Origin: an uncultured Algibacter sp.
Lineage (GTDB): Bacteria; Bacteroidota; Bacteroidia; Flavobacteriales; Flavobacteriaceae
Length of the DNA stretch: 33,523 nucleotides
Assembly: GCA_938003745.1 (NCBI GenBank)
Contig: CALKXS010000017.1
Coordinates: 1-33,523 of the forward strand
Direction: 5' to 3'
The notes beneath the pieces are model-generated. The model ran no database searches. It was not told the DNA's origin and was given only the letters and a program-made list of their open reading frames with translations. The translations under genes and the position numbers were made by a program. Below, one piece after another: positions 24,563 to 32,229 of this stretch (position 1 is the first letter of the stretch; the number at the start of each line of letters is the position of its first letter).

Positions 24563-25735
24563 ATCTACTGACTGTTTTGCTATTTCTAATTCTTCATTAG
24601 TTGGAATAACAAGAACTTTAACTTTAGAATTGGTTATACTTATGGTTTTAATGCCGTTAGTTTTAATTTTGTTTTTTTCTTCATCTAACTTAATTCCTAA
24701 ATAATCTAAATCTTTACAAGCTAAACTCCTCATTAACTCTGAGTTTTCACCAATTCCTGCGGTAAAAATAATAGCGTCTAGTCCGTTTAGTATAGCAGTA
24801 TAGCTACCAATATATTTTTTTATACGGTAAGTATTCATTGCTAAAGCTAATTGACAGGCTTTATTACCTTTTCCAGCTTCGGCTTCAATATCTCTTAAGT
24901 CACTATATCCTGTTAAACCAAGCATGCCACTTTGTTTTTGAAGTATGTTGTTTATTTCGTCTAAGCTATAACCTAGTTTATTAGCAAGATGAAAAATTAT
25001 TGAAGCATCTATGTCACCAGATCGAGTTCCCATAATTAATCCACCAACAGGAGAAAAACCAAGAGAGTGATCAATGCTTTTTCCGTTTTTGACTGCGGTT
25101 ATACTACAACCATTTCCTAGGTGTATGGTAATGATTTTAGATTCTTGTTTTCCTAAAAACTCAATGGCTTTTTTTGAAACATATTTATGACTTGTACCAT
25201 GAAACCCGTATAAACGAACATTATGTTCATCTAAAAATTGGTTTGGAATAGCGTATTTATAAGCTTGTTCTGGTATAGATTGATGAAAAGCGGTGTCAAA
25301 TACTGCAACTTGCTTAGCTTTTGTAAAAATAGCTTCTGCCACTTCAATGCCTTCTAAATTAGCAGGGTTGTGTAATGGCGCTAAAGATGATAATGTTTTT
25401 ATTTTATCTTTTACTGTTTTTGTGATTTCAGTAGTGTTACTAAAATGTTTTCCTCCATGAACAACACGATGACCTACAATATCAATGTCTTGAGTAGATT
25501 TAATGATGCCGGTTTCTTTGTTTAATAATTGTTTAGATAATAATTCTAACCCTATTTTATGATTAGGAATAACTGTAACAACTTCTATTGTATCATCTTC
25601 TGTTATGAATTTAAATTTTGCATCATTCAAACCAATGCGCTCAATTAATCCAGAGCAAAGAATAGTTTCTTCTGGCATTGAAAATAATTGGAACTTTAAA
25701 GAAGAACTTCCTGAGTTTAAAACTAATACTTGCAT
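24548..25735 (-). CDS. ackA: Acetate kinase
   Basis: Interconverts acetyl phosphate and ADP with acetate and ATP. 395 residues, standard length. Seen: 'VLNSGSSSLKFQLF' at the N-terminus, 'GHRVVHGGKHF', 'PLHNPANLEGIEVAE', 'AVFDTAFHQSIPEQAYKYAI', 'YGFHGTSHKYVSKKA', 'IITIHLGNGCSITAVKNGKS', 'GTRSGDIDASI' and 'IIFTAGIGENSELMR'. It lies 3 bases after pta, forming the usual pta-ackA operon. Its last bases overlap the end of the convergent GIN-domain gene. Confidence 0.96.
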   Translation of the reverse strand: MQVLVLNSGSSSLKFQLFSMPEETILCSGLIERIGLNDAKFKFITEDDTIEVVTVIPNHKIGLELLSKQLLNKETGIIKSTQDIDIVGHRVVHGGKHFSNTTEITKTVKDKIKTLSSLAPLHNPANLEGIEVAEAIFTKAKQVAVFDTAFHQSIPEQAYKYAIPNQFLDEHNVRLYGFHGTSHKYVSKKAIEFLGKQESKIITIHLGNGCSITAVKNGKSIDHSLGFSPVGGLIMGTRSGDIDASIIFHLANKLGYSLDEINNILQKQSGMLGLTGYSDLRDIEAEAGKGNKACQLALAMNTYRIKKYIGSYTAILNGLDAIIFTAGIGENSELMRSLACKDLDYLGIKLDEEKNKIKTNGIKTISITNSKVKVLVIPTNEELEIAKQSVDLIKN

Positions 25736-25738
25736 ATT

Positions 25739-27829
25739 TTAAATATCTTGTGCTTGAATTGCTGTAATTATTACTGTACTATAAATATCATCTGCGGTAC
25801 ATCCACGACTTAAGTCATTTACCGGTTTATTTAATCCTTGTAAAACAGGACCAATTGCTAAGGCACCAGTTTCTCTTTGTACAGCTTTATAGGTATTGTT
25901 TCCTGTATTTAAATCTGGGAATATTAAAACACTAGCACGACCAGCAACTTCAGAGTCTGGTAATTTGCTTTTTCCAATACGCATATCTACGGCGGCATCA
26001 TATTGAATTGGCCCTTCAATTTTTATTTGAGGTTCTTGCTTTTTAACAATCTCTGTAGCTTCTCTTACTTTTTCTACATCGGCGCCTTTTCCTGAAGTTC
26101 CAGATGAATAAGATAACATGGCGACTTTAGGTTCTATTCCAAAATCTGTTGTAGTTTTTGCAGATGAAATTGCTATTTCTGCCAATTGAGAAGCGTTTGG
26201 GTTTGGGTTTATTGCACAATCTCCAAAAACAGAAATTCGATCTTCTAAACACATAAAGAATATAGATGATACTATATTTACGTCTGTTTTTGTTTTTATA
26301 AACTGTAAAGCTGGTCTTAAGGTGTGTTGCGTTGTGTGAACAGCACCAGAAACCATACCGTCAGCATGACCTTTGTAAATCATCATGGTTCCAAAATATG
26401 ACACGTCAGACATCATATCTTTTGCCATTTCAAGATTTACATTTTTATGCTTTCTTAGTTCATAAAGTGTGTTTACATAATCGTCAAAATGTTCAGATTC
26501 TGTTGGAGAAACAATATTTATGTCATTTGTATTTAAAGTGATATCATATCTTTCAATACGTTCTTCTATCTTGTTCTTTTCTCCTATAAGCGTAATATTA
26601 ACAACTTGAGTGTTAACTAATTTTGCTGTAGCTCTTAATACACGTTCGTCATAACCTTCAGGCAGCACAATATGTTTCTTGTTTTTTAAAGCACGTTGCA
26701 ATAAGTTATATTGAAACATCCTTGGAGTGAAAATATCCGATTGGAATTGGATTAATTTATCAGAAAGCTTATCTGTGTCAACATGCTTTTCAAAAGTAGA
26801 TATGGAAGTTGCTATTTTTTCAGAATTATCAGCATAAATTCTAGATTTAATTTCACCAATAGCGTTAGCAACAGAATATGTATCACCTTTTACACTAATT
26901 ATTGGTACAACTCCAGATAAACCTTCTATTAATTTTAAAATGGAATCTTCTGGTATAAGTCCGCCAGTTAAAATGATTCCAGAAATTTTTGGGTAATTTT
27001 TGGAAGCATGTGCTTGTAGAGCTCCTAATATAATATCTGCACGATCTCCAGAAGTTATAACAAGAGAATCATCTTTTAAATGCGTTAAGTAATTACGAAG
27101 TTGCATCGTACCAACTCCAAAATTAGCAACTTGATTATTTAATAGATCTTTACCAAATAATATTTGACCATCTAAAGCATTTACAATTTCTTTAATAGTA
27201 GGGTTTGCTAAACTTGTAATTTTTGGAATGAATGTAATACCTGTTCTATTTGAAATGCGGTTACTTAATTTTTCTTTTAAAATTGATATGTTATTCATGT
27301 CAATTTTGTTAGCCATTATTGATAGTACATCTACATCTTCTTGAAAGGTATCATGAGCTAATTGTACACTATCTACAATTTCTCTAACATCTTTTTTATC
27401 TCCTTGAGATACAATGATAACAGGAATTCCTAAGTTTTTAGATATTAATATATTAATATCTAACTCTACACTAGAGTTTTCATGAGAAAAGTCTGTTCCT
27501 TCAACTAAAACAATATCAAAACGTTCTTCTAGGTATTTATACTTTTTTATAATTTCATCTATAACCTCTCCTGCTTTACCTAGGTTATAAAGATCTAAAA
27601 CTTGACTTCTTGTATAAGCAAAAGTTTTTTTGTAATTAATATCGATATCAAAATGAGATATAACCGTGCTTATGTGGTTATCCATTTGACCGGTTTCAAT
27701 ATCTTCTATAATAGGCCTGAAATAACCAACTTTTGCTGTTTTTCCTAAAAGCATGCGCATTAAACCCAGAACGACAAGCGATTTTCCGCTGTTAGGTTCT
27801 ATAGTTGCAACGTAAATTCCTTTACTCAT
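25739..27829 (-). CDS. pta: Phosphate acetyltransferase
   Basis: Makes acetyl phosphate from acetyl-CoA, partner of AckA in acetate overflow and energy metabolism. 696 residues, the long form. N-terminal P-loop domain of the dethiobiotin-synthetase type ('YVATIEPNSGKSLVVLGL', 6-23), a central DRTGG domain ('VITSGDRADIILGALQAH'), and a C-terminal catalytic domain from about 367 ('KHIVLPEGYDERVLRATAKL', 'GMVSGAVHTTQHTLRPALQF', 'FPDLNTGNNTYKAVQR'). Start ATG gives the family N-terminus 'MSKGIYVATIEPNSGKS'. Confidence 0.96.
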   Translation of the reverse strand: MSKGIYVATIEPNSGKSLVVLGLMRMLLGKTAKVGYFRPIIEDIETGQMDNHISTVISHFDIDINYKKTFAYTRSQVLDLYNLGKAGEVIDEIIKKYKYLEERFDIVLVEGTDFSHENSSVELDINILISKNLGIPVIIVSQGDKKDVREIVDSVQLAHDTFQEDVDVLSIMANKIDMNNISILKEKLSNRISNRTGITFIPKITSLANPTIKEIVNALDGQILFGKDLLNNQVANFGVGTMQLRNYLTHLKDDSLVITSGDRADIILGALQAHASKNYPKISGIILTGGLIPEDSILKLIEGLSGVVPIISVKGDTYSVANAIGEIKSRIYADNSEKIATSISTFEKHVDTDKLSDKLIQFQSDIFTPRMFQYNLLQRALKNKKHIVLPEGYDERVLRATAKLVNTQVVNITLIGEKNKIEERIERYDITLNTNDINIVSPTESEHFDDYVNTLYELRKHKNVNLEMAKDMMSDVSYFGTMMIYKGHADGMVSGAVHTTQHTLRPALQFIKTKTDVNIVSSIFFMCLEDRISVFGDCAINPNPNASQLAEIAISSAKTTTDFGIEPKVAMLSYSSGTSGKGADVEKVREATEIVKKQEPQIKIEGPIQYDAAVDMRIGKSKLPDSEVAGRASVLIFPDLNTGNNTYKAVQRETGALAIGPVLQGLNKPVNDLSRGCTADDIYSTVIITAIQAQDI

Positions 27830-27901
27830 TTTTAGTGTTTTTATAGTTTGAGTGAAATTACATTATAGTAATCCCATTTTTTGTGTTAACATTTTTTTTA
27901 G

Positions 27902-27909
27902 CAAAATTA
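27902..27909 (-). promoter_or_regulatory. Probable -7 box for pta-ackA
   Basis: On the minus strand TAATTTTG is a perfect TAnnTTTG. It lies 72 bases before the pta start. No good TTTG is found at the -33 position, so only the -7 box is supported. Confidence 0.45.
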
Positions 27910-27982
27910 GTGTATTAATATATTAGTAAAGATGATTTTGGTCATGATTTCATTATAAGAGAAGAATGTTAGAATTAATATT

Positions 27983-28879
27983 TTATTTTGAAGTCAACTC
28001 CCTAAACAAACTTTCTAAACTTGTATTTTTTTGATTAAGTTGAAGAATTTTTAGTTGATTATTATAAGCAAAATCAAAAACATACGAACGCATATCTTCG
28101 GATGTTTTAAAAGTAATTTCATAAACAAAACCATAAGTATTAACTACAGTTTTTACATGAGGTAGTTTTAAAAGAAAAGCATCTTCTACACGGTAATCAA
28201 ACTCCACAATAACAGTTTGTTCTTTTTGGTCTCTTAATTCTTGTAATTTCTTGTCGGCAACAATTTTTCCTTTATTAATAATAATAACACGATCGCACAT
28301 GGCTTCAACCTCTTGCATAATGTGCGTAGAAAGAAAAACCGTTTTCTTTTTACCTATGGCTTTTATTAGCGATCTAATATCTATGAGTTGGTTTGGGTCA
28401 AGTCCGGTTGTAGGTTCGTCAAGAATTAAAACTTCAGGATCATGTAAAAGTACATTTGCTAAACCAACCCGTTGTTTGTATCCTTTAGATAGTTGCCCTA
28501 TTTTTTTATTAGCTTCAGGTGCTAAACCAGTTTGCTCAATAACTTCATTAATACGATTTTTATTAACCTTATACGCACTAGCATTAAAGGTTAGATATTC
28601 CCTAACATACATTTCTAAATATAAAGGATTGTTTTCTGGTAAATAACCAACACTTTTTTGAACAGCTTGTTGATTTTTACTTGTATCATGCCCATTTACA
28701 TGTATCTCGCCTTCATTAGCATTAATGTATGAGGTTATAATTTTCATCATTGTAGATTTTCCAGCGCCATTAGGGCCAAGAAATCCGACTATTTCTGGAT
28801 TTTTAACATTAAAGGATATATTGTTTAATGCTTTTTGGTTTCCGTATAGTTTAGAAACAGACTTAACTTCTATAGACAT
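27983..28879 (-). CDS. gldA: Gliding-motility ABC transporter ATP-binding protein
   Basis: ATPase of the GldA-GldF-GldG type transporter linked to gliding in Flavobacteria. 298 residues when started at the ATG at 28879, giving 'MSIEVKSVSKLYGNQKALNN', the usual start; an upstream in-frame ATG at 28918 would add 13 residues without homology and is rejected. Walker A 'GPNGAGKST', signature 'LSKGYKQRVGLANVLL', Walker B 'EVLILDEPTTGLD' and the H-loop 'LSTHIMQEVEAMCDR' are intact. The permease genes gldF and gldG are not adjacent. A general ABC-2 exporter ATPase is the alternative. Confidence 0.85.
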   Translation of the reverse strand: MSIEVKSVSKLYGNQKALNNISFNVKNPEIVGFLGPNGAGKSTMMKIITSYINANEGEIHVNGHDTSKNQQAVQKSVGYLPENNPLYLEMYVREYLTFNASAYKVNKNRINEVIEQTGLAPEANKKIGQLSKGYKQRVGLANVLLHDPEVLILDEPTTGLDPNQLIDIRSLIKAIGKKKTVFLSTHIMQEVEAMCDRVIIINKGKIVADKKLQELRDQKEQTVIVEFDYRVEDAFLLKLPHVKTVVNTYGFVYEITFKTSEDMRSYVFDFAYNNQLKILQLNQKNTSLESLFRELTSK

Positions 28880-29112
28880 AAATGAAATTGTTTCATCAAA
28901 AATATGATAAAATATCATTCTTAATACAATTTAATAGTATTATATATATGAAAAGCGAATTGAGAAGTATTAGTTTTTTTAAGGTATAATTTGATATTGT
29001 ACAACGTAATGTGGAATTTGCTGTAGAATCTATAAAACTTGTTGTTAAAGTAAAAAAAAACAATACTACAATTTTGATTTCTTAAAATAATATTTATTTT
29101 AGCACTATAATT

Positions 29113-29196
29113 ATGAGAACAACAATAGGTTATACATATTTTAGTAATTTTTTTTATTTCTTTTTTAGCAAAGGAATCGAGGCGTTGTATGTATAA
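29113..29196 (+). CDS. Phe/Tyr-rich leader peptide of the pheA operon
   Basis: A 27-codon reading frame, ATG 29113 to TAA 29194-29196, includes 'YTYFSNFFYFFF' and has six Phe and four Tyr codons, with three Phe in a row at 29158-29166. Its 3' part (29176-29183, ATCGAGGC) can pair with the 5' arm of the terminator at 29221-29240. This is the design of a ribosome-mediated attenuation leader: shortage of charged tRNA-Phe or tRNA-Tyr stalls the ribosome, frees the antiterminator and allows expression of the Phe/Tyr genes that follow. A promoter probably lies at 29069-29102 (candidate boxes CAATTTTG or TATTTTAG), not clearly assigned. Confidence 0.8.
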   Translation: MRTTIGYTYFSNFFYFFFSKGIEALYV

Positions 29197-29220
29197 TTTA
29201 TCACAATAAATTTAATATGA

Positions 29221-29248
29221 GTCTCGATGAAAATCGAGACTTTTTTTT
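29221..29248 (+). terminator. Attenuator terminator before pheA
   Basis: GTCTCGAT (29221-29228) and ATCGAGAC (29233-29240) form a perfect 8-pair stem closed by a GAAA tetraloop and followed by eight T (29241-29248). It stands 24 bases after the leader peptide stop and 59 bases before the likely pheA start. The competing antiterminator strand is ATCGAGGC at 29176-29183, which pairs with the 5' arm by seven Watson-Crick pairs and one G-U. A further CTCGAT...ATCGA hairpin follows at 29273-29287. Confidence 0.88.
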
Positions 29249-29307
29249 GTTTATCATTTACCGAAAAATATCCTCGATTAAAATCGAAGATTAATAAAAA
29301 TAAAAAT

Positions 29308-30135
29308 TTGATTAAAACAGTAGCCATACAAGGAGTAAAAGGATCTTTTCATCATATTGTGTCTCAACAATATTTTGAGAATCCTGTAGATGCTATTGAA
29401 TGTTTAACATTTGATGGTGTTGTTGAGTCTTTAATTAGCAATGAAAGTGATGCGGTTATTATGGCGTTAGAAAATTCTATTGCGGGTTCTATAATTCCTA
29501 ATTATGCGTTAATTGACAAAAGTAATTTGCATATTGTAGGCGAACATTATTTAGATATTCAGCATAACTTAATAGCTTTGCCAGGTCAAAGTATTGCAGA
29601 TATTAAAGAAGTGTGTTCTCATCCTATGGCATTGTTACAATGTAAGGCTTTTTTTAAGAAACATCCGCATATTAAATTGGTTGAAGATAAAGATACAGCT
29701 GAAGTTGCAGATCGTATTCAAAAAAATCAACTTAAAGGTGTTGGTGCTATTGCAAGTGTTAGAGCAGCAGAAATTTTTGGACTAGATATTTTAGGGCACA
29801 GTATCCAGACAATTAAGCAGAATGAAACAAGGTTCGCTATTGTAAAAAGAACAAATTGTGAAGTTTTAGAAAGCGAAATAAATAAGGCGTCCATTAAGTT
29901 TGTGTCGGATCATAAACGAGGAAGTTTAGCAGCAATGTTAAATGTAATGAGTGATTGTAAACTGAATTTAACTAAAATACAATCACTACCTATTATTGAA
30001 ACGCCTTGGAAATATGCCTTTTTTGTAGATGTAACGTTTCAAGACTATTTAGATTTTAAGAAAGCAAAGTCTATTTTAAAAATAATGTCACCAGATATTA
30101 AAATATTGGGTGAATATAAAAATGCAAAGTTATGA
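29308..30135 (+). CDS. pheA: Prephenate dehydratase
   Basis: Converts prephenate to phenylpyruvate, the committed step to phenylalanine. 275 residues from a TTG start at 29308, which gives 'MIKTVAIQGVKGSFHH'. The in-frame ATG at 29227 is rejected because it lies inside the attenuator hairpin and the residues between have no family match. Catalytic region 'MALENSIAGSIIPNY', the 'NETRFAIV' motif, and a C-terminal ACT domain starting 'KRGSLAAMLNVMSDCKLNLT' are visible. The usual Phe-binding 'ESRP' of the ACT domain reads 'QSLP', so feedback control may differ. It overlaps the aminotransferase gene by 4 bases (ATGA). Confidence 0.9.
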   Translation: MIKTVAIQGVKGSFHHIVSQQYFENPVDAIECLTFDGVVESLISNESDAVIMALENSIAGSIIPNYALIDKSNLHIVGEHYLDIQHNLIALPGQSIADIKEVCSHPMALLQCKAFFKKHPHIKLVEDKDTAEVADRIQKNQLKGVGAIASVRAAEIFGLDILGHSIQTIKQNETRFAIVKRTNCEVLESEINKASIKFVSDHKRGSLAAMLNVMSDCKLNLTKIQSLPIIETPWKYAFFVDVTFQDYLDFKKAKSILKIMSPDIKILGEYKNAKL

Positions 30136-31277
30136 TTGAAGTAGCTAAAAGATTGCATACCGTAGAAGAGTACTATTTCTCAAAAAAATTAAGAGAGGTT
30201 AATACTCTTATTGCTAGTGGCAAACCTATTATTAACTTGGGTATTGGTAGTCCAGATATGCAGCCACCAGAGCGTGTTATTGATGCGATAAAGGAAGGGC
30301 TGTTGGCGAAAAACGCTCATAAATACCAAAGTTACCAAGGACTTCCAGAGTTAAGAGAAGCTATTGTAGAGTTTTATAAAGAACATTTTAATGTGTCTTT
30401 AAGTTACAATACCGAAGTGCTCCCTTTAATGGGAAGTAAAGAAGGGATTATGCATATTTCTATGGCATATTTAAATGAAGCTGATGGTGTTTTAATTCCA
30501 AATCCTGGATATCCAACATATCAATCTGTAACAAAATTAGTTGGAGCAGAAGCTATGTTTTATGAGCTTGATGAAGCTAATAATTGGATGCCAAATTTAA
30601 AGGTTTTAGAGCAGCAAGATTTAAGTAAGGTGAAATTAATGTGGGTTAACTACCCGCATATGCCAACAGGTGCGCAACCTACAAAAAATGTTTTTGAAGA
30701 GTTAGTTGCATTTGCTAAAAAGCATAATATTCTTATCGTTAATGATAATCCGTATAGTTTTATATTAAGTGATAACCCGCAAAGTATATTAAGTGTCCCT
30801 GGAGCTAAAGATGTTTGTTTAGAACTTAATTCGTTAAGCAAAACATTCAATATGGCAGGATGGCGCGTAGGTATGGTTGTAGGAAACCATGAACACATTA
30901 AAAATGTATTAAAGGTAAAAAGTAATATGGATTCTGGAATGTTTTATGGAATTCAAAAAGGAGCTATAGAAGCATTACAATGCTCTAAGATGTGGTTTGT
31001 TACTTTAAATAGTGTGTATAAAAAACGTAGAGATTTAGTTTGGAAATTAGCAGAAGCTCTAAATTGTACATATGATGAAAAAGCAACAGGTCTTTTTGTT
31101 TGGGCAAAATTGCCAGCGGATATTAAAGCTGAAGAATATATTGATTTAATATTGAAAGAGAACCATATTTTTATAACGCCAGGAACTATTTTTGGTAGTC
31201 AAGGAGAGGGTTATATTAGGTTTTCTTTATGTGCGAAAGAAGAAGATTTAGAAGAAGCAATTGCAAGAGTAAAATAA
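30132..31277 (+). CDS. Class I/II aminotransferase, probably aromatic amino acids
   Basis: PLP-dependent aminotransferase of 381 residues. Schiff-base lysine K237 in 'LNSLSKTFNMAGWRVG', cofactor-binding 'NPGYPTYQS' and 'NDNPYSFI', and C-terminal arginine region 'GYIRFSLCAKEEDL'. The family's 'NPNNPTG' motif reads 'NYPHMPTGA'. Placed between pheA and tyrA, its likely role is the last step to phenylalanine and tyrosine from phenylpyruvate and 4-hydroxyphenylpyruvate. Aspartate or diaminopimelate-type aminotransferase activity is possible. ATGA overlap with pheA indicates coupled translation. Confidence 0.85.
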   Translation: MIEVAKRLHTVEEYYFSKKLREVNTLIASGKPIINLGIGSPDMQPPERVIDAIKEGLLAKNAHKYQSYQGLPELREAIVEFYKEHFNVSLSYNTEVLPLMGSKEGIMHISMAYLNEADGVLIPNPGYPTYQSVTKLVGAEAMFYELDEANNWMPNLKVLEQQDLSKVKLMWVNYPHMPTGAQPTKNVFEELVAFAKKHNILIVNDNPYSFILSDNPQSILSVPGAKDVCLELNSLSKTFNMAGWRVGMVVGNHEHIKNVLKVKSNMDSGMFYGIQKGAIEALQCSKMWFVTLNSVYKKRRDLVWKLAEALNCTYDEKATGLFVWAKLPADIKAEEYIDLILKENHIFITPGTIFGSQGEGYIRFSLCAKEEDLEEAIARVK

Positions 31278-31279
31278 GT

Positions 31280-32131
31280 ATGAAAAATATTTACGCTATA
31301 GGAGTTGGTTTAATAGGAGGAAGTCTTGCTATTGATATTAAGAAGAATAATCCAGATGTAGTTATTCATGGTATTAGTAGAAAAGATGCAACACTAGAGA
31401 CTGCTTTATCACTTAGTTTAATTGATAAAAAAGCAACTTTGGATGATTTAGGAAATGCCGATTTGGTTATTGTTTCTATTCCTGTAGACGCTACAGTAAA
31501 GTTATTGCCAACCATTCTAGATAAAATATCTGACAAAGGTTTGGTGGTAGATGCAGGGTCTACAAAAGTAGATATATGTAAAGTGGTTGAAAATCATTCA
31601 AAGCGTAGAAATTTCTTAGCAATGCATCCTATTGCTGGTACAGAACATTCTGGACCAACAGCAGCTATAAAAGGTTTGTTTGTTGGGAAAACAAATATCG
31701 TTTGTGAAGTAGAAAAAACAACTTTTAAGCTACAAGAAAAGGCTTTAAAATTGTTTTCAGACATAGGAATGCGTATTCGCTATATGAACCCTGCAGATCA
31801 TGATAAGCATATTGCCTATGTGTCCCATTTGTCACATATAAGTGCGTTTATGTTAGGCAAAACCGTTATTGAAAAGGGAAAGAACGAACGTGATATTTTT
31901 GATATGGCGGGTAGTGGATTTGCATCAACAGTGCGTCTCGCAAAAAGTTCTCCAGAAATGTGGGCACCAATTTTTAAACAAAATAGAACTAATGTTATTG
32001 AAACATTAGAAGAATATATAAGTAACCTAACTAAATTCAAAGAGCTTATGAAAGATGAAAATTTCGAAGCTATTTTTGATGAAATGAAAAGTACAAATCA
32101 TATTAAAGATATTTTAAACGGAATAAATTAA
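31280..32131 (+). CDS. tyrA: Prephenate dehydrogenase
   Basis: NAD(P)-dependent oxidative decarboxylation of prephenate to 4-hydroxyphenylpyruvate for tyrosine. 283 residues. The start at ATG 31280 gives 'MKNIYAIGVGLIGGSLAIDI' with the dinucleotide GxGxxG at once; the longer in-frame start at 31229 lies inside the aminotransferase gene and is rejected. 'AMHPIAGTEHSGP' with the catalytic His, 'HDKHIAYVSHLSHISAFML' and 'DMAGSGFASTVRLA' identify the family. No fused chorismate mutase or ACT domain: the mutase is on the next protein. Two bases separate it from the aminotransferase stop. Confidence 0.93.
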   Translation: MKNIYAIGVGLIGGSLAIDIKKNNPDVVIHGISRKDATLETALSLSLIDKKATLDDLGNADLVIVSIPVDATVKLLPTILDKISDKGLVVDAGSTKVDICKVVENHSKRRNFLAMHPIAGTEHSGPTAAIKGLFVGKTNIVCEVEKTTFKLQEKALKLFSDIGMRIRYMNPADHDKHIAYVSHLSHISAFMLGKTVIEKGKNERDIFDMAGSGFASTVRLAKSSPEMWAPIFKQNRTNVIETLEEYISNLTKFKELMKDENFEAIFDEMKSTNHIKDILNGIN

Positions 32132-32141
32132 AATTAAATCC

Positions 32142-32216
32142 GAACAAAGAAATCTAAAATTCCAATTATAAAGAGCAAACAGTATAGTTTGGGATTTGGA
32201 GTTTGATTTTTGAAAT
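32142..32216. repeat. Imperfect intergenic inverted repeat
   Basis: Between tyrA and the DAHP synthase gene the 5' half contains 'AAATCTAAAATTCCAA' and the 3' half 'TTTGGGATTTGGAGTTTGA' and 'TTTTTGAAATTTT'. They are loosely complementary and resemble AATTCCAA/TTGGAATT hairpin repeats common between flavobacterial genes. No function is evident. Confidence 0.4.
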
Positions 32217-32229
32217 TTTATTAAACATT

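Noticed and set aside
28251-28646. 131-codon plus-strand frame opposite gldA
   Set aside because: Mirror frame of a clear ABC ATPase gene; no independent protein features.
28880-28918. Upstream start for gldA at 28918
   Set aside because: The extra 13 residues have no family match and the perfect -7 motif TATTTTTG on the minus strand lies within this stretch; the ATG at 28879 fits GldA proteins.
28948-29085. A frame starting ATG 28948 with one internal TAA, ending TAA 29085
   Set aside because: Short, interrupted, without recognisable similarity and lying in the spacer between gldA and the pheA leader. Could be a remnant, but there is no positive evidence.
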